From: Acanthosoma haemorrhoidale
Lineage: Eukaryota; Arthropoda; Insecta; Hemiptera; Acanthosomatidae
Length of the DNA stretch: 64,000 nt
Reading direction: 5' to 3'
Assembly: GCA_930367205.1 (NCBI GenBank)
Contig: OV884011.1
Span: 126,551,208-126,615,207 of the forward strand
Below are positions 32,581-45,570 of this stretch, piece after piece (the first letter of the stretch is position 1; the number at the start of each line of letters is the position of its first letter). The position numbers were made by a program, and so were the translations under genes. The notes under the pieces are model-generated. The model was not told the DNA's origin and ran no database searches. It was given only the letters and a program-made list of their open reading frames with translations.

Positions 32581-33498
32581 GGAAGGTTATCTCGTATGTG
32601 TGTAAACTTCGATTGAGTATACTGAGATACCTGTGAGAAATAGTGAGTGATCTAAAGGAGGAAAGATAGACGGATCTTAGGAAAGGACTGTATTAAAGGT
32701 AACTCGAGCAAATACACTTGGTGTGGGGGACATTAATCCCCATTGGAGCTTAGGACATTCAATTATTATATCAATATACAATGAGTATTATGTGTTATAG
32801 AAACTGTTTAAAATGAGTTATTAACTTTAATAAACCAGTAGTTTTGGCGTAGAAAAAGGAGTTTATGTATCGTTTTTATTTGTATATTTCCCAACCAATT
32901 CTCCCGGTTATAAATTGGTGCAGGCTAGCTGATAAGTCTTCCATAATTCTTTCCAGGTTCCTAACTTCCCGTTCCCTGATTTCTGAACCTCTTCCAAAGG
33001 AAAATTTCCTATTTCCCGGTAGGTACTTGGGTGTTACAGAAGCATGCCTCGAAGACTTGAGGCTGCGATTCAGGCCAGAGGAGGAATTATCCGTTACAAA
33101 AAAAGGAATTTTTTATCAATCAAAAGATTTTTTCTGTGATCAGAAATTTATGCATATTTTAAAAATAAATTTCTAATATTTATTGGTTTTTTTCTGCATA
33201 TTTATATCCCCTTATCACTGAAAACGTTGAATATTAATTAAAAAAATTGAAAGCCGAAATAATTTTTATCAAAAAGCAAATATTTGAATTTTTCTAAGTG
33301 CTTCGTGAGTGGCCACGAACGCAAGCTAACCTCACTGAAATACTAACTTTAAGTTAAAGTTCAGTTGAATGAAAACTGCTTTTAGTTACCCCAAAAATAA
33401 CAAAAAAAGAACTCTATCATCACATAAGTGATAGTATACTATGGTACTTGTATTTATATTTCTCTGCACAGTAACATATGTTTAAATAAATATCACAG
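32581..33498. other. No gene firmly supported; possible exon-like frame at 32957-33095
   Basis: After TTTCCAG at 32950-32956 a plus-strand frame reads RFLTSRSLISEPLPKENFLF then PGRYLGVTEACLEDLRLRFR and PEEELSVT. It is less AT-rich than its flanks. I find no good splice donor at its end. At 33302-33328 lies the word shared with 9744. Confidence 0.35.
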
Positions 33499-33679
33499 AG
33501 ATCCTTTCAATGGCGAAACGGTGGGAGTAGATTTAATGGACGTTACGAAATTGAAAGAAACTTACCCTTCTCTCCCCTCGAAGCCGTTAGTTGAATATTT
33601 ACGGCAACTTAAAGCTTTTAGCCAAATGAAATTTACGGTGCCTAGTGAAAGGATAGGAAAAAAGCGGCCGTTGGAGTAG
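33499..33679 (+). CDS. Possible terminal exon, unidentified protein
   Basis: Follows a CACAG acceptor-like site at 33494-33498 and reads DPFNGETVGVDLMDVTKLKE, then TYPSLPSKPLVEYLRQLKAF, SQMKFTVPSERIGKKRPLE and a TAG stop. It is rich in charged residues with balanced codon use, in contrast to the AT-rich flanks. A start codon upstream exists only within AT-rich, non-coding-looking sequence. It could be the last exon of a host gene, or a fragment of an integrated or mobile element. I recognise no family. Confidence 0.4.
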
Positions 33680-34101
33680 ATCGGTCGAGGTGATGCAGCG
33701 CTGTTTTGTCCAAGTCGACTAAAAAATTAAACAAAAACAATCTTCTTGTGCTCTTTCCATCAGTGTTCCGATGTTAGGAAAAAGAAAATTAAAAACTTTT
33801 GGGATAATACCGCATAGGATTCAGGGGGACTGTGTATTAAAGTTTTATCCGCCGTAGGATGCAAATCACCGATTTAATATTCTGAAATGGTTATAAGGAC
33901 TTGAATTGCCATAAATAATTCATTTATTGGAAAACACTTTTTAATTCATTTTAAACCTGACAATATTGATGTTATTGTTACCTGACGGATTTCGTAAACC
34001 TTATTTGCTAGTGGTATATAATAGGCATGTGAGCTTAAAAGCTACAATTTTGTGATAATTCTTAATAAATCAAATATACTTCATAACCCGAAAAATTTTA
34101 C

Positions 34102-34431
34102 ATGGCTAGTAAATTCTGCAAATTGCAAGTGACTACTCATAATGTAGTGAATAAAACTCTCAATCCGCTTTCTATCGAATGCAGTTTTGCGAAACGGGAG
34201 TGTCTAATTGGATGTAACCACACGGGATGGGCCGGGGAAGCAATCATCAAAAATAAAACAAAAAAGGGTAAGTGGATTCACATTGACATCTGTGCAATAT
34301 GCACTCCATTGATGAAACAGTTGTCACTCATGTACAATAAAGGCGAGCTGGTGTATCCACGTAACACCCTAGAGCGTGACCTCCACCTGCCCCACAGTTT
34401 AAGGTCAAAGCTACGCACCGCAATGCTGTAG
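34102..34431 (+). CDS. Unidentified cysteine-rich small protein (109 aa)
   Basis: Complete frame from ATG to TAG, clearly richer in G+C than the surrounding sequence and without low-complexity bias. Cysteines at residues 6, 27, 34, 38, 64 and 67 with His 40 and His 60 form CX6CX3CXH ... HXXXCXXC, which could bind zinc. The middle is Lys-rich (KNKTKKGKW, 50-58), and the C-terminus is basic and Leu-rich. No signal peptide or membrane segment. A GGGTAAGTGG word at 34266-34275 resembles a splice donor inside the frame. It lies 420 bp after another coding-like frame on the same strand. I do not recognise it; a host gene, a captured viral gene or a mobile-element gene are all possible. Confidence 0.45.
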   Translation: MASKFCKLQVTTHNVVNKTLNPLSIECSFAKRECLIGCNHTGWAGEAIIKNKTKKGKWIHIDICAICTPLMKQLSLMYNKGELVYPRNTLERDLHLPHSLRSKLRTAML

Positions 34432-34925
34432 TATTAATTGTTTCTTAGATTAAGTGGTTGACATTGAAGAGAAATCAAAGAATTTAATTTATTCTAAGGA
34501 TTTCCTGAAGAGTATTTGAACGAAGCTTTACCAAGGTTCTGACGCACCAAGGCTGACTTCTGATAGTATTACCTGGTATTATGAATTTTACCAAACTTTT
34601 ATTGACTTTTATTAAATAAAACTCCTTAGCTTTTTTACAAAATACTTTATACGGTAGAACATTTTTGACAGCACTAAACTCTTATGTTCGGTTAATATAA
34701 GTTGTAAGTCATATAAAAATTCGAATATAGAGGTATTGATAAGTAAAATTAATTAGCGACAGTCTAGATATTAGATCAGTGCGGTTTTGTTATGTATTTT
34801 AAAAAGAAAGGTTAAAATTCATTTAGATGGTTTTTGTCAAGTGTGTTAGTTCCTAATAAGTAGGTGCCTCTTTTTCGAATACTCAAGTAGGTTTCAGTAG
34901 GTTTTAGTAGTATATATATATATAT
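34432..34925. other. No gene seen
   Basis: AT-rich sequence up to the (TA)n run at which family B copy B1 is inserted. Confidence 0.5.
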
Positions 34926-35582
34926 TGTAACATTCATGATATTTGAGAATATCATGGCCTGCAACCCTTCCAGCTGGTAAGCATCATCCCTTTGTGCTCT
35001 TAGGAGTGGGGATGAGATGAAGGGCGAGTCTTAGTCAGTCTTAGCCTAACAGCCAGAGGGCGAACAAGAGCAAGACCCCGACTTGGCGGTATCCAACAGA
35101 AGAAGAGGAGAAGAAGAAGAAGAAGAAGAAGAAGAAGAAGAGGAGATCAACAGTAACGTTGATTGGATTAAACGGAGATCATCGATTGGGTGATATAGAT
35201 ATTGTTTTTTTTTATTATTATGGATCCATTAAAAAGAGATTGAGCTCAATTTTCATTTTTTTATATAACTAATTAGTAGTAACTATCCTTGTTCAAAAGG
35301 AATTGAATATTTTTTTATATAATTAATGTCAGCACTATTTATAATTATAATTATTTGTTATAACCATTTTACTTGTATATATTTCACAATTCCCAGTTTC
35401 TCAATTTATTAATAACTATAACATTAGCCTTGAGATCGGGCGATTCAATCGGGATAATTTCCTATGTCGAAGACATAAAAACAAGTTGAATTAAAGATCT
35501 CATGACGGACCTACCAAATTAGTTAAGGTCAATTGATATAATAAATTAGAAAATAAAATGGTAGAAAATGAGGTAGGTTTCA
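34926..35582 (+). repeat. LTR-like repeat family B, copy B1
   Basis: Starts TGTAACATTCATGATATT and ends GAGGTAGGTTTCA (TG...CA). It is collinear with 54662-55279 and with the inverted copy 62816-63415. Near the start CATGATATT and AATATCATG form a perfect 9-bp hairpin with a TGAG loop. Shared landmarks include AGGAGTGGGGATGAGAT, ATCATCGATTGGGTGATAT, TATGGATCCATTAAAA and TTAGCCTTGAGATCGGGCGA. Its flanks (TATAT and ATGGA) do not match, so this copy may be one end of a larger insertion or have lost its duplication. Confidence 0.8.
35098..35146. repeat. (AAG)n microsatellite inside copy B1
   Basis: About 11 AAG/GAA units; the matching place in B2 has only GAGGAGAAGAACC, so the repeat expanded after insertion. 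Confidence 0.9.
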
Positions 35583-37129
35583 ATGGAGGCCGCTCCGGGA
35601 GCTATATAAATAAATAATAATAAAGACACCCATTCTAACTAAGGATAGAGCTCAACAAGAGAGGAAAAAAACGTGATGTCGTCTCAAATGACAAATAAAG
35701 TATAAACATTCAATATGGATTATTACATATATAGAGATAAGACAAAACTTATTTTCTAAACTTACTTAAGAGACAAGTCATAAAGTACAACAAGACACAA
35801 GTAGAAAATAAAATTATCCTTAGTTAGTCAGTTATTTTATGAAAATATTATGAATACAGGTAATTCAAGTCAATATATGATAGTTTGTATAAAATTTTAA
35901 AACAAAATAGCAACATTATTATAACACATATATAGCACCATTAAAAAACTTCACTTCTTTAAAAAGCTTTATCCTTTTTAAGAACCTGACAATGTATCAT
36001 CGAGAGTGAAGATTTTTTTCACATATTGACAGCTTTAGAGCTTATTTTTCACTTAGCTGGTGAAGAAGAGTGTATAAACCTGATGGATCGGATAAGGCAA
36101 CATGCATTATTGTTAGATGGGCGTATCAACGTGTGGTCATGGGAATATTACTTATCCAATAAATATGCCCTGGATTTTTACAATTGATTTGTAGCTTACA
36201 CGTTTTTAATCCCTGGATAATAAAAAATAAAGATTGTAAATGACAATTTTATGATACTATGGTTGTGAAGTATTTTTATGAAGAGAATAAAACCACGATT
36301 GTGTTTATACTACTCCCCATTTTTAATTTGCCATATATATACATTTTTTTAATTTTATATAACATAATTTTAAATTTCAATATGTAAATCGTATAGTAAT
36401 TTGAAATAATACGTACTTTTAAGAACTATGCTTTTTTAGGGTTCATAAAAAACAAATATTTAACAATTTATTGTAACGTTTAGATGTTTCTATTTAAAAA
36501 TATAATACAAATAGTTCTTGAAAGGCCTACTGAATAAAATTTCGTATAAATATTCCGTATTTGGATTAAAGTTTTTTATCTAATAAGCAGGTACAAATCA
36601 TACTGCACCGTCTTAAAAATCACGTGGATTGGAATTTCCCATTACACAAAATACTTCACTACCATTTTTTTTTTTTTTAATTAAAGGTTCTATTCAATTA
36701 GACCTGAGTACCCTTTACATAAATAATTTGAAATCATCGTAATGAACCACCCCAAAGTAGCCTGAATAAATAAAAACAAACCCAGCTAACACTAATCCCT
36801 ACTTAGTTATGGGGCCGGCTTAGACGCTCATTTGTAAAGGGTGGTCGGTCCTCTACTTTATACCAGCAATTTAACCCTTCCTGTACTTCTTGTTGAGTCC
36901 TCCCACTGGGTCGAATTTAAAGGGGCCAAGACGAAACGGGGTCTATTCATTTTTTTTTTTGTATAGGCTATTTACAAGGGCTATTTTTGGTGGGGTGTAT
37001 CTACCCCAAACAGCACAATTCATCCGAAAGAAAACGACTTTTTGATTACAATATCTTTATGACAAAAAATCAAATAGTTAAGAAGTCTTCCTAGAAAAAA
37101 TTCTTTAAACCCCCCCAAAAAAAAGTTAG
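35583..37129. other. AT-rich stretch, no gene seen
   Basis: A patch of higher G+C near 36780-36940 holds no clear frame. Confidence 0.5.
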
Positions 37130-37955
37130 TGTAGCGACCGCTAACCACATAAGATAAATCACTCTCTACTTGATCGTATATATTTTAAATTGGTTATAAT
37201 ATGTTGTAAATTAATTTAATCAAATGTAAATAATATTACTGAACCACAAGTCATATCAGTGTAATGTAATGTAAACAAAAGAGGTGAAAGACGTAGCTGT
37301 AGACGAGCTCAGAGGAAGGGTCAGGTATCCTGGGCCACTTGGCAGATCCTTCCAGGCATACCAGCCCATAAAAGGTCTGGGTCCTGGTCTAGAACCTTCG
37401 AGCTCCATCCGTGTCCATGTCCATGACCACACCTCATTAGCTAGTTAGGGCTATATATACCCCCTAGTTTTAGCTGATTATTCATTCAAACTACGGCTCA
37501 CCTCTGGACTAATACTTCCAGCTCCACTGATGTTTCAATATTGGGCCTTCCTATTTGTGAAAACCTCTGCATCTCTCTTTTCTAACCTCGCTATGTTTTA
37601 GTCCGGCGTTTTCAGACCTTACACAGTCTCCAGGGGGCCTACAAACTGTACCTAGTAGCGTCTACCCCAGTGATCCAGTCTGCCTCTCTCCGGTTCACTC
37701 TCACCTTTGGGATCCGGATGGTTTCCACTTAGATACCGAGTGTGAATTCGTGGTCATTACAAGACCACATAAACTACCTATAATACCTACCCTATACCTC
37801 TTCTCCTGAACATAGTGCACTGTTGGGCATATACCTATCAGATATGGAGTCAAATAGTTTAGTAGTAAGACCCGTCATGAACTAATTGTCCAGGTCATAG
37901 CTTATTCAACCCTCAATTCGTCACTAGGGCTAGGGTACCTCGTGGTGACCCGGCA
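37130..37955 (+). repeat. LTR-like repeat family A, copy A4
   Basis: Starts TGTAGCGACCGCTAACC and ends GGTGACCCGGCA; collinear with A3 through the TATA box (37451-37460), the conserved core near 37690-37725 and the hairpin GTGGTCATTACAAGACCAC (37752-37770). Its flanks GTTAG and GTGCT do not match; a small loss at the 3' end could explain that. Confidence 0.8.
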
Positions 37956-37984
37956 GTGCTCTTTAGATGTTGATGGGTTTTTCC

Positions 37985-38075
37985 CATAGCATATTGGTTT
38001 TTCGATGAAGGGTGGGTGGGTAAAGACCAGGATATCCTGGATTCGAGTCCCTGTCTTTTTCGGTCTTTTTTTTTT
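37985..38075 (+). mobile_element. tRNA-like fragment, possible SINE
   Basis: TAGCATATTGG (about 37997-38007) resembles a short A box and GGATTCGAGTCC (38039-38050) a B box, with T runs just after (38056-38074) as a pol III terminator would give. The T stem pairs poorly, so it is not a working tRNA gene. Confidence 0.32.
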
Positions 38076-40310
38076 GGTAATAATTAATAAATCAGTGGTG
38101 TAATTACTTTTTATATAATGATAATTATTGATAGAACGATTTATCTATTGGTCGTTTTTGTATCACATACGCTAAATCAGGTTTGAAAGGTAACAGCCAA
38201 ACGTTAATCACGCTGCCTTCTTTGAAGCCACGAACCAATTACACTTCAGCTTTGCGAAATGACTTTAATTTAATGTCTCATTACAAAAGTTATATCTTAA
38301 TACTAATAACAAAAACAATAATTGAAATCTTGGAAAATATAAACATTTCTATCCAATTGTGACTAACTTTAAAGGCTTAGACGAGTATTACTGCAGAAAA
38401 TTACTTCCCCGATTTGTAATAAACTTTGGATGAGATTTCAAAAGTGGGTCAAACTTATAGTAATGTGCCCAGTAAATCAACAGTATAAGATATCGATTTT
38501 AAATTTGTTAGTTATTTATATTTTGCAGGGAGTATAAAGTTATTATACCAGTTTTTGTTTTTTTAAGAACAAACCGTAAAAACAAATTAGAGAGATTGGT
38601 GATATTAAAGATTAAAATGTTTATATTAAATATTTAGTTCCTTCCCTCCCAATCGTCAATGAGAAACCGTATGTATTGACATGCAGCTTATTTACATAAT
38701 TCAAGTAGCTTTCACGAAGGAGTATGTTTACTAATATATAGATGTATCCCATACATTTTATTTTTAAATTTCTGAATTTAAATTTTAAGGAATATCCTAA
38801 CAAAGTTATTTGATTTATTCTTGTTACATACAATAGAAATTATTTGAAATAATGTTTGTGACACAAGACGTGCAAACATGTTCATTTTGCTAATAAGTAA
38901 TTTTACTTTTTAAGTTATTTTAATGCAAGAAAAAACGTGTTTAACAATATATAAAATATAGATTACAAAAATATCTCACTGGGATATTTATTTTCATCAA
39001 GTTCTTCACACCTTGATTTGTTTCTATGTTTAAGATAGCGTGTTATCCATTTAAATAACAAAGAATATTTGTAAAATCAATTTAATTTAATAATTTTGTT
39101 ATTTTTGATTAATTTAAGAGTTATTCTAGCATTCCATGATCAGATCTTCCTATATTTCATTTCACCGTTATCATTCGGAAAAATGATATCACTAAATTTT
39201 ATTTTTAGTGTGCGTTCTAATACTTCATCGTAGTTTATAGTACCGTCTCAAGCACTCTTACTCGAGAGAGCGGAATGTTTTATCTTGGAACCCAGTGAGC
39301 GATCAATAGAGTGTTCCCACTCCAACTAGAAAATAGTGGTTAAGTGCTGACATGATCACTACCATCAAAAGGGAGGCACATTTATTCTTAATATCCAGAT
39401 CATCACGTAACAATCATTAGACAGTTTTATAGTCGGCCTACTTTTCTTCTGCTCTGGATATAACAATACTCTTAACAAAAATTAATCTGAGATTAATGAA
39501 AAACCAAATACGAAAGTAATGGCATTGTTGCATTTTTTTACGCTTCCAAGGAGTATTGCGGTTAATACATATTATGAGACAGTTTAATAAAAATAACATA
39601 ATCGACAGTCTATTGACAAGAAATCTTCCCTTCACCATCAAGAAACTCATGAACGTTGACGACTTCATTATAGGTGGCAGACTACACGGTATCACTTTCA
39701 ATCAAAGCTCGTAATGAACATAACGAACCAGTCGAAGACCAGCTTGTGCATTCAACGTAGAGTAGGATCTTAATTAAACTATCCCTTCAGTTAAACAAGC
39801 AACAAAATATATTATTGAGAACATAAATGTATACTAATGCACTAATATTCATGTTATTCTACACATAAGAATAAGCAGTGAATTCATTAATTAACAAAGC
39901 TAAAAATCTTTTTATTTTAAATTGTATTTTTAAATTAAAATTTAATGAAAGATTAGAAAAAGTATGAGTTTTTTGAATTAAGAGAAAAGAAAAGAATGAT
40001 TAAACTCTTATAATTATAGGGAGTTTTAATGAAGGGGTGGAAACTTGCAGAATCTTTCCCCTAAGAGTCTATAAAACTATTTTTTATCTTACTCAGACGT
40101 ATCGATCGTAGATTCATTTCAGGGTTATACAGTGCTCTATAAATTGTTCATAAAATATTTCCTTTCAGAAACTTTGAACAGTTTCCAGTAGCGGCTCTAT
40201 TAATTAGTTTATTTTAGGAGTCCAATTTAATTACCACTCGTCTACTGTAGTGTGTGTCAGGGAGTGAAGGGTCAGGGGTGGATAAAAGTGCTTCTACATA
40301 AGTACTACAT
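38076..40310. other. AT-rich stretch, no gene seen
   Basis: Short AT-driven frames only. Confidence 0.5.
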
Positions 40311-40372
40311 GTTCTCGTAGTATAGCAGTATTCTCCTAACTGCGATGACCCTGGTTCAATTCCTTCCTCTAA
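40311..40372 (+). mobile_element. tRNA-derived sequence (pseudo-tRNA or SINE head)
   Basis: TAGTATAGCAGT (40318-40329) fits an A box and GGTTCAATTCC (40353-40363) a B box, 35 nt apart as in true tRNAs. The acceptor and T stems do not pair, so it is a decayed tRNA or the head of a tRNA-derived SINE. Confidence 0.5.
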
Positions 40373-43300
40373 TAAAAAGGTTCTTATTAGTAAATGGGTC
40401 TGTTGTGGTTTACTAAGCCTCATGAGGATTAATAGGTAGTTCCTTTAGTAAAACAATAGTGAATCCAGTTTTCAAACCTAACTAAAGTTTGAGAAATAAC
40501 ACTCACTGCACTAGTTACTCACCTTCCAATTATGGCTACAACCACCAGTCAGCTCTTCGTATAAGGTGTTATGCTAGTGTTATGCTAAGCCTTTATTATT
40601 ATTACTTTATATCAGTGATTACATATCTTCTCAATGTAAACACATTTTTTTCAAAAGCTCAAAACACCTCTAATGTCGTCGTAAAATATTGAATAATATT
40701 AAGTGTGAATTAATTGTCTAACATATACATTCCCCTTAAGTGAAATTCAGTTAATAGTGTTCATTCAGAAATATTGCCTCAGAACTATAGCTTAATAGAG
40801 TTTTGCGGTGTAGCAAGTTGACAAGAGCCCCTTTAAGTAATGTGATGGCTTTTTGAACATCTCAAGTCCTCAGAGATTGCTTCCAAGTTGTCTTCGTATG
40901 CACCTACATACGTGATGCATGAACGAATCATTTAAGTAAACGACTATGAAAAAAAAACTAGTCCACTGCGTAAAACATTATACCTTCCGAACGTATCAAA
41001 TCCTATAGATAAGCTTAACACAATTACATAAATTCAAAATGCCAATAACTCCTACACTATTTTTTTTGTGATGAAAAACTTAAAGTACTAAGCTCTAAAC
41101 AGTCTTGCTTGTAATTTATGTATTATAAAGAACAATATTTAAAACGAGTTAAATATATAATACAATTGCCCGATGTGTCAGTAAACTTAGTTTTTTCTGG
41201 ATACCTATTTAGTCTAATATGAAAAAATCAAAGACGTTTTGGTTCTCAGAAAATCACGATTCATAACCAAAAACCTGACATTCAAGCAGCAGATTTGAGA
41301 TTATTATTCCATTACATTCAGGGTATTTGTTCGTCAGCCACTCAATGCTACTGGACAAATATCTAATTACTCGAAATAACAAATCAGGAAAAAATAAAAA
41401 TAAAAAAGATAACCGTTTCATTAGGAGAAAAATAACTAAGAACCTTATTTTTCACGATTCCGCTAGAACGAAATCAGTATGAGATCGAAATACATTTCAA
41501 AAAATAATTAGACAATGCGGATTTAGTTGGACATCTTTGACTAACCATCTCTTAATATTTTTATTATAATTCAAATACTTTAAATTGTATAAAACAAAGT
41601 AATAAAGATTAATATAAATCTACTTTCTGAAATTCTAATACAGGCCTAAATGTATTTGTTTGTAATATTTGTCAGATATTTTTATAATTTTGCATATCTT
41701 TCAGCCAGAATATTCATATTTAAGCTCGCCTGTATAAATTAGTTTTATGTCTGGTCAAATCAAGCACTACAAGGAAAAATACACTAAATATAGGACATTA
41801 CACCGAATCTAGGCTCAGCTTAAGCATTGTCTTGTGATACAATGATCATTACGTTAATTATTTATATGTTAATCATAATTATATAACATTGTAACCAAAT
41901 GGAAAACAGGAAAAGTGTGTACTTGTGTAATACAAAAAAAAATTATTATTAAGGTTACCACCTTGAACCTATTGCTTTGAGGGTCTTAGAGCGTTGTGTC
42001 ATGCGTGGCTAGCGAACTAATGACTAACGATCGATTCACACCTCAAAAGGCAAATTTAATTTCGTGGAGATCCCTCAAAATACTCCCAACATTTGACGAT
42101 CTGTCCTCAATAGTTTCACGGACTAAGCTGTCACCCTCTTCTCCCACCACAAGAGGTATACTGTTGAAACATTGTGTACATACATTTTTTTTTTCTCTTT
42201 ATGAAATGTTTTTATTTTGAGAAAGAGTTTGAATTTCTCTTCAATTAAAAAAAACAAACATATAAAATGACAAAAAATGTTTTTACAAAATTAAAGAAAT
42301 AATGATATTGGTTATGATGAGATATTCTATGTAGTTTACTAGGTACAGGTTTTCTCAGGCAAGGTCATTATTAGATTGTGCCAATAAAAGGTATAATTCA
42401 CCAGATTATCACAATTCGTCCAACAATCGGTGCGTATTTATCCATTTCCATACCTTTTTTGTTGATACCTTATTCAAGAGTATCTTTTTGGGTGAATAAT
42501 GTGGTGCTTGAGATGTCCATAATCCGGATGGTTCCGATAAACTGTTCTAGTGTTAATATCTCCTTACTTGGTATTAGTGAATGAAGCAATATTGAGAAAT
42601 TCGAGCTGTTTCTTTACTTGATTGCAATAAATACATGTCCATATTAAGAGGTAATATATGCAAGAATTATAAACCAATTGACTAATATATTACAGTCCAA
42701 TGTTTAGTACTGTTAATTTCAGTAAATTTTCACTTATTATTGTATAAAGCATTAATCCTTCTTGATCTGCCTATTAATTGGTTACTGGTTTGTGCCTTAC
42801 ATTATAATCTTTAAGTAATAGTGCATATGTAAGATAATTTAGGTGGAAGGTTTGAATTAGACCTATAACATCAGTGCTATAAAGTATTTTTTATGTTTTT
42901 TGGAAATAGATCTTGTATTTATTTCAGGCTTTGGATATTGAGAAAAAAAATTGATATCTCGTTTTCGTCAAAATTCAAATAAGTACATTGCTTTTCAAAT
43001 ACTGCGGATCAGTTGGAGTTTGTTTTTAAATGCAAATAATTAGTTTCATTGTTATTTGTATAAATAAATACCCGAAATACGGTTATGGCATGAATAAGGT
43101 AAATAAATGCAACTTAATAGAGCATGTATTAATTAAAAATCCATAGATTGGGTCTCAAAAGAGAGTGATATATCATCTCAGCGGAGTGACTATCCATCCA
43201 GAAACCCTTTCGTCTAAAAGGGAGGACATAAAAAAAAATAATGAAGCAGTGATCACGTTATATCCTTTGATGGAAATTGAAATCAAACATGCAGCTTTGA

Positions 43301-45561
43301 GGTACTAATTTTATATATTCACAACAAGTGCTTATCACCTAAATATGATGATATTATAAAGACAAATGAAAATTATTTGTGCTAAGATTCAAAATGTTGT
43401 GAGCACAGAATTTCTTAAGTGGCATTATACACGTAATGCAGAACTTACACCTCAAACGTAGATACAACAACAACAAAAACCTCTTGACATTATGCATTAT
43501 ATATTAATTAAAATAAAAGAGTAATTGATTTATTGATAAGATCGTAAAACTTCTCAAGAAGTATTGACAGATAATATAAGAAATCATTTTACTTTAAGCT
43601 TTTAAAACATTTCCCATTAAAAATGTTAATATCTAATCTCCCAAGCCTCTAATTTAGTGGAGTAGTAAAAAAAAAACATCTACCTGAGAAATAAAGTTAG
43701 ATTATTATTAACGTTATTCATTGTAATTTGGTCTAATAATTCTTGATGTAATAAATCTTATTTCTTTCCAATGCATTATAAACTTCAATAAAGCTTGATT
43801 ATAAAGTTGCAGAAAGTAAAATCTATTAAAAAACTTAAAAGACTTTTGGAGTATGAAACTGAAAAAAAAAATGTATGAAAGGATATCTCCATGAAGGGAA
43901 ATATTCGGTGTGAATTTTTTGTCTGTTTGCCCACATATTTTTCTATTGTGTGGGTAGGCGTGGGTGTGTCGTCAATTGTGTGTACCTAAGCAAGATCCAA
44001 GAGCACCAGCTACAAACGAAACTTTGCATACATTTGGATTTTCAGAGGGGTTCTCCCTGCCCTTAGGCAAAACAGAGGGGTTGGCTTTTATGTTATTGTC
44101 GTATTCAGAGTTTCATTTGGTATACGAACATTTTCTTTTCTTTTGTAGCACAGTAGTCTACACTTGGAATCAAAAAACCCCAAATGATTATGCATGTAAA
44201 GTAATTGCAGAAAATTTCCAGGACATTTATATGATTACTATATGTCCTACTTCCATATTTGTTTCCAGTATTTCAGAACTATATCGTTTTATCATGATTG
44301 TCGTCATCAGGTTCAATCCTTGTAGTAATTATATATCACACTAATCACAATTAATTTTTTTGAGCTTAATTACTTAAAGTTATAATTATCACTGCTACTC
44401 CCACAAACCCTCTAATTAATTTTCAAAATTTAGCACATTCTCCAGGACTAAATATCATGAGACCAAATTTATTTATTTCTTTTGCTACTGAATTTTACTA
44501 CTGATTTGTGCTTTCTTCGTGTCCACTATTTATTTGTTTCCTGCAGTAAACCTGCAAGGAGGAAAATTATTTCTGTACAATCCATACAACGGAAAACTAT
44601 GTTGACTAACATTTCAAAGATTCTATATTTGCTCTACACACATTTTGGAATTTTCCAAAAGTCCACATGGAGTTGTTCATAAGGCAGAAGGCTACAGGCT
44701 GTCTGGAACATACTCATCATTGTATAGTAATTATAATATAGTAATATTAGTAGTGCGTATTAAGGTAGGGAACGAGGTCATTTGCATTTAAGTAAAAATT
44801 TTGTTATACAACTTGGATTGTATGTATAAACAACACTGCAGCAACGACGTCTATTAACACAATGTTTCTGCTTAAATCCTCCCCCATTTGACCTAACCAT
44901 GTAATACTTCATTAGAAAAGGGCATTATTCTTCTTTTATCTTGAAGCAAGGATTGCATATCCCGGCCTTTGGGACAACTGAATCACTGTAGTAACCAACT
45001 CGATGAAAGCTGCAGTTTTACGCCCTACTTTCCATTTTATACAAACATTCGCACATTTTTCATTTTATTTTTAAGGAAAACATTGATTTTCCTCGAGTGT
45101 TAAATTAACTTTATCACACGTATTTTAAGGTATTATTCCAAGATAAGTACCTACCGTAGTAATATGAAATCAATATATAAGGAGAGATAATATACGCTAA
45201 CATATTTACTGTGACTTGAACTTATGGCGTCACCTTCAGTTATTAGGTGTAGTTGTTTTCAGGAGCAGGTTATTGAGGGTTTGCGAGCCAGGTCTATTGC
45301 TTCCTTGCTTGCCTGAGTTTACTCAAGACCACATAAATATTACATTTACTAGAAAATAAACGGTAATAAGAATTTTAAACAACTGTACAAGTTTGGATTC
45401 AGTCAGATTACAGTACGAAGTAGTGCACTCAATTTTAACATGTCAAAATAAAATGAGGCAATGAAGTATTAAAGCCGGGGTAGTGGCATTAACAATACTG
45501 CGATTAACTCTAGCAAAAAGCACACAATAAATTATATCGATAAAAGGGGAGGGGTGAATGA
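40373..45561. other. AT-rich stretch, no gene supported
   Basis: About 5 kb. A 126-codon frame at 43964-44344 and a 74-codon frame at 41996-42220 show no motif or domain and are probably chance. Confidence 0.5.
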
Positions 45562-45570
45562 ACATACTTA

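Noticed and set aside
37125..37960. Target duplication around family A copy A4
   Set aside because: Flanks GTTAG and GTGCT differ; I could not find a shifted match.
40311..40372. Functional tRNA gene
   Set aside because: Boxes fit, but acceptor, anticodon and T stems do not pair.
43964..44344. 126-codon plus-strand frame as a gene
   Set aside because: No domain, AT-driven composition, no splice or start context.
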